The notes under the pieces: generated by a model | Database searches by the model: none | Told to the model about the DNA's origin: nothing | Seen by the model: the letters and a program-made list of their open reading frames with translations, nothing else | Translations under genes and position numbers: made by a program | Shown: one piece after another, positions 35,320 through 47,281 of the stretch | Position numbering within the stretch: the first letter of the stretch is position 1 | How the letters are laid out: every line of letters begins with the position of its first letter | DNA from: Gordius sp. MW1 | Taxonomy: Eukaryota; Nematomorpha; Gordioida; Gordea; Gordiidae | Direction: 5' to 3' | Length of the DNA: 64,000 nt | NCBI GenBank assembly: GCA_964036665.1 | Contig: OZ038532.1 | Span: 1,860,001 to 1,924,000, forward strand

Positions 35320-35849
35320 GGCTTAGATGTAACAAATTTATTAAATTTAGTTAAAAATCTTGTAAAATACAGCATGCGTGTTATCTAGAAACTCTTAAGC
35401 TAATTGTAGATTTTAAATGGTGTGTCTATTCAACCTTTAGACATAGAAATCGACATAGTGAAAAGATCCATACTTATAAAATATTAATGGTTAAAAGCGA
35501 GAGTGTAACCTAAATATAAATGTTCTAGCTAAAGTTATAAGATAAAAGCTGGTGTTAATTTTTTTATGGCGGTTTGCAATATAGCATTTAGTCTTTTTCC
35601 CCCACCATTAGCCTTTTCTGAATGGCCACTCAATCCCAGTTAAAACTGTGAATCAATCAGTGAATATATAGTGTAAGTGAGATTGGAGCAATATGTCAAT
35701 TTCTTGCCTATCACCGCTCTACTTTGAGCAGGTCCGACCTCCTCATTTATGGCTCGTGTTTAAAATAGCATCTAAAATCATCTAGTTAACAAACTGCCTA
35801 AAATTTTATGAAATTAAATCTAATATTACAGTTTCGCCAAGTTTGATAA

Positions 35850-38800
35850 ATTTTTTTTTTTTTAATATATATATTTAAACATAATATTAAATGGTACAAA
35901 TATATAATAATGATATTAAAAAAAACATTATATGAGTAATATGTTTTCATCTTCCTCTTTTAGAAGAGGCCAGGAATCCAAAAAAGATTTGAAATTAAAT
36001 TTTGCAATTAAGATGGCTATTGATTGTTTTAATAAAAATGCGGGGGAATATTTGGAGGGAGGGGATCGCCTGCCTATTTCTTTGAATAAAGCCAACGCCA
36101 TTTTTCCATAGGATCCTGAACAGGAGCAAACTATTGGGATAAAAATACTAGAGTCCAAAAGGGCCTTGTATTTTTGGAGCTTGCGTTCTTCGGCGAGGGC
36201 CATGGGGTCATAATTAAGATTAAAGGGGGCAAATAGGTCTATGCATGTAAAATCCCACTTTAAAGGGAGACCATTTTCCCATGGGACTAGCGATGAACCG
36301 TCAGGACGCATTCGACCTTCAAGGGCAGGATCTGAAGGTTCAAGTATGGATGGAATTTGGGCCTTTCTAAGGGCTGACTGGATAATAGAATTAATTTTAG
36401 AGTGTCGCAAGTGTCTAAATTTATTAAGTCTGCAGTGTAACGGGTGGCGTGCTTCTTCATCCACAGGCAGGTTGCAATTTTTACAGGCATATGCCTTTGT
36501 GTATTTTATTCCAAGGCGTAGTGCTACATTGTAGGATAGCTCGCAATCCTCTAACATCATATTGGAAAACCTGCTAGGAAAAGCCTCTAGCCATTCATGT
36601 CCAGATTTATCGAACACCAAAGATCTAAGGTTGTAATGTTGTTTGGTATCGCAGCTCGAAAGGAGATAAGCAACGGAGCGCGAAACCAAACATGCATCCC
36701 AATCCTTTTGATTTGGTGTTTGTGGTGGTGAGCTTTCTGGTAGAACATTTAAATTCCAAAGGGATAGGGCCTGTATAAATGTTTCATCAAGGGGGTATGA
36801 GATTAGTTTGGCGACGATGGATTTTGAGGATAAGTGGGATGATATAAATGAGGCCAAGGATAAGGAGCTTGGTGAACGAATTCCCAGACCCCCAGATTTT
36901 GTTGGTAATGTGGCTTGTAGCCAGGTGTTAGTATCGAATGATAAGTTCAGGGTGGATTCGATGACAGATTTTATGTGGGTTTCGAATTATGTAAAATATG
37001 TGTATGCAAAAATGCGCTTGTTGATCGGAAGCAAAATAATATTTTGGCTATATTAAAGTAGTTTTTCAATATGTAAAATGCGTGATGGGCGGGCATAAGC
37101 TTAAAAATTTCATTTTTACATTTTAAATTTTTAAGGTTATTGTCGAGATAACTTCTTAAGCATTCAGGAACGCCTATTGGAGAACCTAGTAAAAATACCT
37201 CGTCCTTCTTGAGGCGTAGAAAAGATGCAAAGGATGGGTGGATGTCAGTTGTGCTGTCAGAATAAATTTCGCATTTTGTCGCGTTTAATGATAGGTTAAG
37301 TTTTATGTAGTATTCATTAATGATTTTAAGAGCTTTGATTAGCTCTTCCGTGGTGCCTGATAGGGTGGCATCGTCGAGATACCATACGTTTAACCTCAAA
37401 TTGCATTTGTCGTTGATTTCATCTATTAATGGTTTGATGGCCATACAAAATAAGGGGGGGGGGGGGGGCCAAGGGGGTCCCCCTGTTGAATGCCCTCAGC
37501 TGAATCAATGAAAAATTGTCCAAATTTTAAAATAGACGGGGTGCCATAACTTAAAAGAATATAGTTGGCATATTGGGGAAAAGCATCGATGAAAGTGTTA
37601 ATAAAGGAATTTCTATTTAGGTTGTTAAAGGCATTTTGAAAGTCTAATTTTATAAAAGACTCGCTAGGCGGTAAATTTTCAAGAGTCAATCTAGCAGCAT
37701 GCGTAGCTATTTCACAACCCCCTTTAACACCGAATCCTAGCTGATGAGGCATTAGAGATGGGGATAAATTATGCTTGATTGATTTGCATATAACTTTGGA
37801 TATGATTCTCCGGAAGACTCCGCCGATGGCGATCGGTCTTAGAGTTTTGTTCTGTTTTTGAATAGCAAGTAACTTGGCCCCAAAAATTATTGGTCGTACT
37901 TCTTGAGGAATGTTGCCATTAATAATTCAATTGCAAAATTTAGTTAGTGCAACGAGCAGAATTGAAGAAAGATATTTTCAATTTTAATAAGATCTTGAAG
38001 ATAAATTGGTTTGATACCATCCAAACATGCAGCAGAGTCAATTGGAAAGGAATGGATAGCTTCACTAATTTCTGAGGATTCTAGGGTTAAGTTGGATGGC
38101 ACAAGGGGGAAGCAATACTGAGACAAATGTTTTGGGTGTTTGGCAAGGAGGTGTTCATATGATTCCTGACTAGGGGTTACAATTGGATTGTTCTCCTCTA
38201 AATGTCTCATGGCTCCTTTTATATTAAAAGAGTGAATTTTCCTGGATATCCTAGTTGCTGTTTGTTTTGGAGTTGATGATATTAATTTTCGTTCATCAGG
38301 TGTATAATCTGCAAGTGTATTATTAATGTCAAAATTCAAAATTTCATTTTTAATTTTTTGTGATAGGTTTGTTTCCTTAGATTTGGGTGGGGCCAAAATG
38401 TGAGAAGAGAATTTGATTAATTTTTCCCATGCAACAATGTTGTGTGGGTCACTTATGATAGTATTTAGCAAGTTTATTAAAAATTGTTGCAAACAAGGTC
38501 GTGCTCCTCTTGGAATTCTTGAAATTGTGGGGGTGAAGCCTTGTGCCAAAAGGACTTTACTCCATGTTGAATCAGGAGGCTCATCACTGTAATAAACATT
38601 ATTAGGGGTAGCTGAGAATGTACTAGAGTTAGGTATAATGTCAATATTATTATTAGTTTCAATTTCTAGTGCTGTAGGAGGACATATTATATTTGGAGGG
38701 GCCAGCTTACCAGATGAAGGGCATTTAGCTGATAATGGGCCATGGGGGACAAAACAATTTTTTTTGTTTAAACAAATGTTCCTCTTACATGTAGGGCATA

Positions 38801-38900
38801 GAGATTTAAGTGCTACCATGGGTGTAAGGTGACAAATAAAGATTAATAAGAATTTCAAACGTGCAAGGTTGAAATTCACAGGGTATGTGTTATATTGTTA
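35850..38900 (-). mobile_element. LINE with restriction-like endonuclease
   Basis: Non-LTR retrotransposon on the minus strand. The 3' end is marked by a poly-A tail (T run at 35850-35863). The single long coding region runs 38819 to 35928 with only a few breaks. A 5'-truncated relative lies at 43433-44592. The exact 5' end is unknown; sequence to about 39775 could belong to its 5' UTR. Confidence 0.8.
35928..38819 (-). pseudogene. RLE-LINE reverse transcriptase, three frameshifts
   Basis: Start chosen at the ATG at 38819 (MVALKSLCPTCKRNICL), giving a Cys-rich N-terminal finger. Next is the region with IPRGARPCLQQFLINLL (~38470-38520), then DGIKPIYLQDL. After a frameshift and a TGA near 37930 come GNIPQEVRPIIFGAKLLAI and LRPIAIGGVFRRIISKV, then RT motifs: KLDFQNAFN, EGIQQGDPLGP and WYLDDATL. 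A second frameshift sits at the 14-base G run (37455-37468), a third near 36980. The C-terminus has SGGLGIRSPSSLSLASFI, a zinc knuckle C-K-N-C...H-P-L-H-C, and RPDGSSLVPWENGLPLKWDF, the PD-(D/E)XK-like endonuclease, ending at 35928. This order (RT, CCHC, RLE) fits R2/NeSL/Hero-type LINEs; the exact clade is not resolved. Total about 960 residues. Confidence 0.8.
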
Positions 38901-39629
38901 TTGTGCCTTTATGTAATAACATAAGTCTGTTTATTCTCATATTTAAGTGGTATACAGCAAAAGTAGGTTGTTATGCAATATAAATTTAACCCTTTAAGGT
39001 GAGATCAGGGAGTACATAAATGAGCATAGTAAAATTTTATATTGCATAAATGAAAGATAATATGAAACATAAAATTGCATTTATCTCAAATTTTGATAAT
39101 CTGTTTTAAAAAGATTAAACCATTTATCCAGGGAAGATCAGGGTTTATTGGTATGAATATATGGTATTGCCGGAATAGCAGATGTTTTCCTATAAGTTTT
39201 ATTGGGATTTCATGAGATATAATTGGTATAGAAATATTGTAATTAAATAAACTACTATAATAGTCTTGCTAAGGAATAAGGATGAAGAAATAAATGTGAT
39301 GTAAATCAATTGGGAAATATAGAAAGGTTATTTAAAGCATATTAATCTTTTAAATTAATGCAAAAAAAAAGTAATTTTAGTTTTACAATGGCTAAATTGT
39401 GCAGAGCCTTTTAAGTATACATAATTTAGTTTATATTATCAACATCATTTGATGAAAAATAAACTTGTATTGGTTATATAGGATTGAATAAATCTTGAAG
39501 TTTTTTGAAGCTGGTTATATATGTTAAATATTAATGGAGAGATGTGTTGAAGTGTAAATCTTCATGTTTAAAATGTAGTATGTCTTAACGCGGAATTTGG
39601 TATGAGGTGTATAGGCAGTGAACTCCCAG

Positions 39630-39775
39630 TACAAATAATGCCTTAGAATCAGCCAATAGGCTCATAAAAGGTGAATTCATTTAAGAGAACGCCTACCACT
39701 TAGTAGGTTTAAGGCCATGGCTATCGATATGATTAAGACTTGGTCTTCTGAAGATAAATATTCAAAACAATTTGT
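39630..39775 (-). repeat. Dispersed repeat shared with 2500-2660
   Basis: Matches 2500-2660 in reverse complement over ~150 bases, centred on CCTTAAACCTACTAAGTGGT. It lies between the RLE LINE and the next MITE. Confidence 0.5.
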
Positions 39776-39782
39776 CACAATC

Positions 39783-39937
39783 CATTGGCGTAGCCAGGTT
39801 GGCAACTAGAGGGGGCAATAGTGCTTAGGGAGGGGAAAATAGTAATTTCTTGAAATTAAAGTCATACAAATTTTTAATAATTTCCTAATTTAGAGGGGGC
39901 AGCTGCACTTCCCTGCCACCCCCTGGCCACGCCCATG
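39783..39937. mobile_element. Short MITE, CATGGGCGTA family
   Basis: 155 bases from 'cattggcgtagccagg' to its inverted counterpart 'cctggccacgcccatg'. 'agagggggcaatag' and 'agagggggcagctgc' lie inside the ends. Most similar in layout to 45792-45957. Confidence 0.75.
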
Positions 39938-39939
39938 AT

Positions 39940-41150
39940 AGCGTCCGTTAGTTTTAATAAAAGATATTATCTTTTTTAATATAATTCTGCAAATTGAATA
40001 TTCTATCATAGTAAAAAATTCAAAATGAAAAACCCAAAAATCGACTATGTTAAAGCACAAGCTCAGGAAAAGCCTTTATAAAATTAAATTTTGTGGTATA
40101 TGGAGATAAAAGTAATTTTATGAATTTTCTTATTAGCTAATCTAAGAATAGTCAGTGTGCAATGTGGAAGCTTATATTTAAATTAAAAAACTCAATTATA
40201 TTACTTTGATATAAGTAATTTAATACCTGCTTTATATTTTAATTATTTTTGGACCTTTGTAATCTAATATATAACTTTTTGAATCTCATCAATTTTAATA
40301 TTGTGGCTGTAATATGGCCATAAAATATTATTTGAATATATAAGGTAAAAACTGTTGTATGTGGGTTAAACCTAATATATTCTAACGAAAATTTAAATAA
40401 AGCAAATCTCTCTGGCGCCTAGGTTAAAACGTTTACTTCGAAATTTGATATACACACAAATATAAAAAGTTTATTATTGTTTTAATGAAAAGAAAGTTAA
40501 AGTAAATTTGAACACTGCTTTTTACATCCATGTAAATTATCATTTAACCTATGAACAATACCAAATTAAATATTGGTATTCAAATTCGCTGTTTAGGCCT
40601 CAAACTATATATAGGAATCTTTTGCCTTTTCCTAATGGATCTACTTAATAAATACCTATAAATATTATTTAATCCTTACTTCTCTTCACAAAAAATATCT
40701 CCTTCGTCCAATTTTGCTTAATCTTTCATGTCAAATTTGATAGATATTTTTTTAATCCTTAAGATATGGCCTATAAAATATGTGCTTTAAGGCTATCCAC
40801 AAATAAATACTTGGAAATTTATTAGATTGTTGTCAGGGCGGTTTAGAGGTTTAGATAAAAGTATATTAACCAAGTAAATTGACTGACAAAAAATATGTAG
40901 TTGGGTAGTACCATTCTCCTTAATACTATTTCATTTAATCTGTCACTTTTAAAAGTTATGTTAATAGTTCAAATTAAAAATGACAAGGTTTAATGAGTTT
41001 GGACTTTGATGAAAAGAGGAGAATTATTCAGTTGTAAGATGGGTCAATATCTTTACAGGAAAATTGAAATATATAATCAGATAACAATAAAATCTTTTTG
41101 TTGGATAAAGATTATATCCGATTTAAATGTCAACGTAACCATAAGGAGGG
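39940..41150. other. AT-rich stretch, nothing recognised
   Basis: No coding, RNA or repeat structure that I can support. Confidence 0.5.
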
Positions 41151-41152
41151 GG

Positions 41153-42758
41153 CAGGGACGTACGCAGGATTTTATTTTTTTTTTGGGGGGGGGGGGGGGG
41201 TTTCAAATTTTTTTTTCAGTTATCAATCAAAATAATTTATAGGAAATTTTTTTTTTGCATTTTGATTAAAGATCTATATACATAATGTAGCATCCATTTA
41301 AGTTTGTCCAACCAAATTTAGATTTTAAATTCTATTGAGGCTGGTTTAATGAAAACAAAAAAAACTAATTAGGTACTAAAAAATTATAACACAGCACATT
41401 ATTATGTTGTGAAATCTCACTTTGTAATTCTCCTTTATTTGTTCTAATAATAAAAAAAAAATTATCTGGATAATAAATACCCACTTTCAAAACTAACATA
41501 AAATTCCTAAGATATTTTTTCAGTAGTTTTCCCTTTTCAACTTTACAGCATTTAATGCCTTTGATAGGTGTAAATTAACATTTAAGGTTCTAAATTAGTT
41601 ATTAATAACACAGGCGTAAGCAAATTTAGAGTCCTGCAAATCGTTTTTCATTTGGCTGGGCTCAATTCAAGCTTGGGGTTTATGCCCGTCCCAAAAATAA
41701 TGTTTTTAAGCCCTTTTAATTAATAATCAAATTAAAAATTCAGAATCTAAATTTATCTCGTAGCATACAATAAGGTTAATTGCTATTAATAATAATAAGT
41801 GAGAAAACATACAAATTTCGATAAATGTTTGTTGAATATTAAATTATTTTGCAACAATTGAATCATCCTATCTTTCAATTCAATAATAAAATTCTTTGCT
41901 TTGCAGTTAAGAAAAATTATTTGAAATATAATTTGAGAAGCTCGATAATTTTAGTAGAATCCAAGTTACAGGAGTCTTCTCGACCCCGATTAATTGATAC
42001 TTGATACAATTATTATTTATTAATATCGTTATTGCTCACGTTCTGTCACTTTTTATAAAATCTTATTATTCGCAACATTATTCCCAGTAATAAAAAGATT
42101 TAGGAATTGAATCTTCTGTTACTTATCACCACAAATAATTTGTTAAGAAATTCATTTTTTAGTAAAGTAAATTTGGATATTACGCCGCTATCTTACTTAT
42201 TAGATTTTATTTGCATTACATAAGTGAAGAAAGAATAAAATAAATTATATTACTATTTAATCAATATGAGACAAAATTAGTTACTATTTAATCATTATTT
42301 TCTTACTTTATTTAATTCCATTTATTTCGATTATTTTGATTTTGCCCAATAGAATATGTAAGCGCGATATCCATGCGAGCGAAAACGCGAATGATAATAA
42401 TTAGGCTATCGAAAACGAGAATAATAATATCTCTCGCGAAAAGTTTAAAAACGGTACAATGAACTTGTTCATCCACGCATGACCTGCCAGCGCAGCTGGC
42501 ATTAGCACGCGTATAACAAAGCGAGGGGAAAGAGAGGTGAGGGGGGAGACGCGTATGGTATGCGCATAGGAAACTTGGCTTTGACTGCGCGCGCATAGGA
42601 GACTGTGCATAAGAGACTCCGCATGGGTGCGCCTGCGCGTAAGAGACTTGACTGCGGCTGCGCGCACATGCGCAATCACAAAAATAAGTTTTATAAAATT
42701 TGGTCCGTGGGGGAGGGGGGGTTTCAACCCCAAAACCATCCCCTTGCGTACGCCACTG
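41153..42758. mobile_element. Possible TIR element, CAGKGRCGTACGCA ends
   Basis: The left end reads CAGGGACGTACGCAGGATTT and the right end, inverted, CAGTGGCGTACGCAAGGGGA. A G-rich run and 'tttcaa' follow inside both ends. Flanking bases do not show a convincing duplication, so the ends may belong to one decayed element or to two. The frame at 41006-41242 spans the left end and is not a gene. Confidence 0.45.
42355..42700. other. GC- and CpG-rich island-like segment
   Basis: About 350 bases with many CpG and repeated 'gcgcatagga' / 'gcgtaagagactt' words stand out in AT-rich DNA. Overlapping minus-strand frames (42312-42833, 42401-42739) contain the resulting repeats (SQVSYA) but show no known motif. 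It could be a decayed promoter or the interior of the TIR element at 41153-42758. Confidence 0.45.
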
Positions 42759-43027
42759 AGAGTGGATCGTGAGTGAGGACATCAGGGTATAACACATGGA
42801 TGTTGCAGGATTTAGATAAGGGTAGAGCGTCAAACAGTAAAAATTATGAGCTTAGTATAATAAAATTTTACATTGCTACATTGTAAAACTAATTGGAGTG
42901 CTCCACCCACTTATTAACCTTATGTGGTGTCCTTGGTAGAGTTTTTAAGCTATCACAGGTCCTGATTTATGGACATCATCAATAAAAACTTCAGTTTTAT
43001 CTACTGTAATTTCATCATAATCTGTAT

Positions 43028-43215
43028 TAGAGATCTGCAAGGGCGAGCCCGGCCCCCGTGCGGATACGGACGTATCATAAAAATTTTGACAGGCCGGGCC
43101 CGGACGGGCTTTACAATCAATGGAACGGGCTCGGGCGGACCTCAGATTTTTTTAACGGGCTTGAACGGACCTGACGTTTTATAAACGGGCTTGAACGGGC
43201 CAGAGATTATATAAA
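43028..43215. mobile_element. hAT-like left end with GGGCCCGG/ACGGGC arrays
   Basis: Begins TAGAGATCTGCAAGGGCGAG, close to the hAT TIR at 55476. It continues with repeats such as 'aacgggcttgaacgg' (43155-43205). A possible matching right end is at 47129-47140. The frame at 42969-43184 is not coding. Confidence 0.55.
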
Positions 43216-43432
43216 CGGCCATGGAATTACAAAGGTCCTTAAAAGTCAGACAATTACATAAATGTATAATTATTAATTCCTTTATTTTTTTGGCCTCTAA
43301 TTTTGTATATCCTGTTCATTCATTCCTTTTTCAAGCGTTAAATTTGACTTTAAAACATTTTTATTCTATTTGCTATAGATTTTACATAATTTAAGATTAT
43401 AGCTTCATATATTCTATAAGTAAGTTTAATTA

Positions 43433-44592
43433 CTTTTTTTTGAATTGAAATGCTTTATAAAAAAAAAGTATTAAATATAGAATGGAATTAATAAAAAGAT
43501 ACAAGAACGAAAATATTTATAAAAAATGATTAAAACACATTATCCGTTTCTTCATCTTCTTTAAGAATGGGCATTGAATCCATCAAAGAATAAAAATTGG
43601 ATTTAGCAATTGCAATGGCAATTGATTGTCTTAGTAAAAAACTATTCGATATTTTAGAAGGGGGCGAGCGTTTATTGAGTTCTTTAAAAAAATTTAATGC
43701 GCTCTTCCCAAACGTCCCTGAGTACGACGAGACGATAAGAATAAAAATGTTTGTTTCCGATAAAGCTGAGTATTTTAAGAAATTACGATGCTCTGCCGAT
43801 CCTAGGGGGTCGTGAGTATCGTTGGAGGGGGCAAACAGGTCAATACAGGTGTAGTCTCATTTTAAGAAAAGGCCTTTGTCCCATGGGATAAGTTACGAAC
43901 TGTCAGGACGCATCCGCCCTTCGAGAGAGGAATCTGACGGTTCAAGGATGGAAGAAACTTTTGTCCGTTTGAGGGCAGCTTCAAGCAGTGTATTTATTTT
44001 TTGGTTCCTACTCTACCGGCTTTTGTTAAATTTACAATGTAGAGGGTGACGCGCTTCCTCATCTACAAGTGAATTACAAGGCCGGCAAAGGTATGGAGAC
44101 GAGTATTTACAGCCCAAGGGGAGAACTATGTTGAAGGACAGGGTAGGGTTCTCTAAAAACATTTCTGAAAACTTACTAGGGAAAGCTTCAAGCCATTCAT
44201 AACCGGATTGGTCGAAAGCCAATGACCTAAGATTGCAATGCTGTTTGGCGTCGCATGTCGAGAGAAGGTAAGCAACGGACAGCGACACCAAACTTGCATC
44301 CAAATCTTTTTGGGCATATGATTGTGGAATGTCAACTCCAAAATTGACATTCTCATTCCATAAAGATAAGGCTTGATTGATAGAGGGGAGTGAGAAAGGG
44401 ACAAGGTCGTTAATAGAATGTTTAAAAGAAAGAGAGGAGGAAATAAAGGCGGCTAAGGAAATCGCAGTTGGGGAGCGAATACCTAGACCGTCGGATTTTG
44501 TGGGAAGAGTGGCTTGAAGCCAAGTATTCGTGTTAAATGAAATATTTAAAATTAATTCAAGTGTGGATTTAAAAAAGTGTTCATAATTGTGT
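43433..44592 (-). pseudogene. 5'-truncated RLE LINE, C-terminal part
   Basis: Relative of the LINE at 35850-38900. The minus strand encodes SVAYLLSTCDAKQHCNLRSL, YEWLEAFPSKFSEMFLENP and the zinc knuckle LCRPCNSLVDEEARHPLHC (44013-44303), then decayed endonuclease with a remnant of RPDS-type sequence (about 43900) down to 43560. A T run at 43433-43440 marks the poly-A tail. Similarity starts near 44592, so the copy is 5'-truncated as usual for LINEs. It is clearly diverged in protein from the larger copy and is not simply a duplicate. Confidence 0.75.
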
Positions 44593-44699
44593 AAAACATC
44601 GATGCATCAAAATTTTTGTGCTTAATTTTATCACCAATTTTACTGGTATAATTATTATTAGGGCCATATAATTTAACAGATATTTTTGTTCTAATGTAA

Positions 44700-45272
44700 A
44701 ACTTAGGTATATCAACTGATATAAATTAATCAAATCAATGTAAACTGCTTATTGAAAGTTGAATATTCTCATGTAATTTTATTAAAGTATTTTAATTTAA
44801 TGGTAATACTCAATTCTATCTTCTTAAGGCTTGCCAATATCGAATTTTGCTGCGCAGCAAAAATCGTCTTACGGGTTATAATATACCCGTGTCTTAACTT
44901 CGAATTCGCAGTAGATTTACATTTTAGACGCATAACATAACAGCGATGTTGTAAGATGCATAATTTTTGGTAAGCTTAAATGTTGTATGTTTGTAAATTT
45001 TTAGGTATCAGCAAAGTTTGGATATAATCTCAAGAGTTGAAATAAACAAAAAACGTTTTTATCAATCAAAAAACAAAATATTATTAATTACAACCGAGCT
45101 TGACCTATAAAATTGAATCGGATATTTAGACAAAGATAAATTCGCGTGATTTGAATCTGAATCCGATATTAAGACAAGCCCTTAGGTGTGTGTATTAACT
45201 TAAATTAATCAAATAGAAGTAAATTGTTGAAGGTGGAATATTCACCTAATTTTTTAAAGTAATAATTTAATG
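44700..45272. repeat. Two direct repeats of ~100 bp
   Basis: 44700-44805 and 45178-45272 share, in order, 'cttaggt', 'attaatcaaat', 'gtaaa.tg', 'tgaatattc.c.taattt' and 'aagta.tttaat'. Origin unknown. Confidence 0.5.
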
Positions 45273-45791
45273 AGTTAACACGTTTTCGCAAAATAGCGAC
45301 AAAATTATGCTTAATTTCATTTTAGATAATTATATGCATTTCTTTATAATAAATTATCTGTAAGATGATATTTGTTATATTCGATAAAATTTTTGGATTC
45401 ACTTCACAATATTCCCAAAGCAATTAGAAACTACATATGTTTTGCTAAAGATGCTTAATTTATTTTTAATCAACATTTAAACGATCATTATTAATAAAAT
45501 TAAATATAATTTGCATAAATGGCATTTATCACAAAGTATGAAAATTTTTAACAAAGCATTGTCATATATGAAGGTATTGGATATTAGTATGAATATAATA
45601 TAACATGTCATATTGATAATAAACTTTTAACATACAAATTATATGAAAATTTATGTCACTATAGAGTCTATCAGTGTAACATGCATTGCTTGATATGACT
45701 CTCAATGGTTTCACAATTCAACGGCTACATTAATAAATTTAAAGAACGCAAGATCTTGCTATATATTTAAGGTTTAATATATACAAATAGA
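45273..45791. other. AT-rich stretch, nothing recognised
   Basis: No gene or repeat seen. Confidence 0.5.
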
Positions 45792-45957
45792 CATGGGCGA
45801 AGCCAGCGTTGGAACTAGAGGGGGGCAATAATGATTTAAGGAGGGGCAAAATGATCATTTTTTTGCAGTTTCAGCCATAATTTTAATATATTTTAAGAAA
45901 TTTTGGATTTAGAGAGAGGCAGCCGCTCCTCCTTGCCTCCCCCTGGCTACGCCCATG
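45792..45957. mobile_element. Short MITE, CATGGGCGTA family
   Basis: 166 bases from 'catgggcgaagccagcg' to the inverted 'cctggctacgcccatg', with 'agaggggggcaata' and 'agagagaggcagccg' inside the ends. Confidence 0.75.
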
Positions 45958-46202
45958 CATAGTTATCTTTGAATAAATAGTAAAATATCTAACCTGACTT
46001 TTAAGAGATTTATAAGAAGGAGCATTAGAGGGAGTTAAAAAATAACGCTCCTGCTAATAAATCTCTTAAAAGTATTCTATACGAGGGACAAAATTTATAT
46101 CTAACTTGACAAACCTTCTTAAGATGGTATTGACAATAATTCTAGATAAATTAAATATATTTGATAATAAAGAACTAAAGAAATGTGTGCTATATAAGCA
46201 GT

Positions 46203-46347
46203 AGTGTTGTAAAAGCGGCTGGGTTTTGTTCAGTCGACCTTTGATTTTAGCCGACTAAACATAAAAAAACCAAATTTTGGTCTGTTTATGTTAAATCGAC
46301 TAAAACCAAAGGTCGACCAAACATAACCCACCAATCTTTACGACACT
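46203..46347. mobile_element. Hairpin MITE around GTCGACCTTTG
   Basis: The whole 145 bases are one imperfect inverted repeat. AGTGTTGTAAAAGCGGCTGG at left pairs with AGTGTCGTAAAGATTGGTGG at right (inverted). Both arms continue with GTCGACCTTTGRTTTTAG and end in a short AT loop. A second copy, split by an LTR element, lies at 54012-54096 plus 58818-58850. Non-coding. Confidence 0.8.
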
Positions 46348-47128
46348 AATAAAAAGTGGCTTAGCTAGCATTTTTCCCTTGGGGGGGGGGAGGCCGAACT
46401 TAAATTTTACGTGAGTAGAAAACGGTCAATGGCGATTCAATTCCTATAGCCATTTGTCACACTTAATAATCAGCTATTTCTTTGTGTAATTTCTTTTTCA
46501 ACACTTTAACTTCTACTTTTTTTAAATCATTGTCAATATTATGTTCCGAAATCTTAGATTTTCCATCTTTCGCTTACCTTCACTTACACATGAGCATGCT
46601 AAATAAGAAACCCACAACGGGCCTCTTTAGGTCAATGAGCCCGCCCGTTAAAAATATATCAAAATAATAAATGATAGACTTAGCCCTTTATAAAGCCTGA
46701 ACCCTGGACTGTATATAAAAATTTTATTTTGCTCCTTTTAATATTCGCTTGTAATCTTTTTTATTGAATAAATATTCCATAATGATATTTACGTAAAAAA
46801 TTATACTTAAATAAATATCAAATTATTCTACTCTAAGGTTTATAGATTTTTAAAGGGTATGATTGTAGTGGGCCATGTCTGTATATAGTCTCAAATTAAC
46901 ACTTTCAATTTGAAATGCGCGTTGAGATATTGGTGAATCAATGAGTAAGAAAAATTTAATTTATTTTCATTGTTAATTAATAAACATTAATAAGCGTAAA
47001 AAAATCTATATGATTTTGTAGGGGTCTCAGCGGGCCTTACTTATATAAATGCATGGTCCAACCCGCTAGGTTATATTAGGCGCGTCCCCGACCCGTTGTT
47101 TCCTTTAAACCAAACTTGCGGGTGATTG

Positions 47129-47140
47129 TGCAGGTCTCTA
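47129..47140. mobile_element. hAT-like right end TAGAGACCTGCA (inverted)
   Basis: Inverted from 47140 it reads TAGAGACCTGCACAATCACC, matching the hAT TIR. GC-rich subterminal words (46607-46650, 47030-47110) lie inside. It may pair with 43028, but the 8-mers outside differ. Confidence 0.45.
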
Positions 47141-47281
47141 AGCGTGATTACCCGCAAAAATATATCTTACTAGTTGAACCCGGCAAACGTTGTTTGCCAT
47201 TTACCCGGGTGTATTAGCAGAATATATGTCATCTTATAGATAAATTTCAATAGATTAAGAATATATCAAATATAATTTGTG

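Noticed and set aside
42312-42833. Minus-strand 173-residue frame
   Set aside because: Produced by the CpG-rich repeats and a TIR end; overlapping frames in other phases are equally open, and no motif is present.
43028-47140. Single 4.1-kb hAT element
   Set aside because: The ends look alike, but the outside 8-mers do not match and several unrelated repeats lie between; kept as separate ends.
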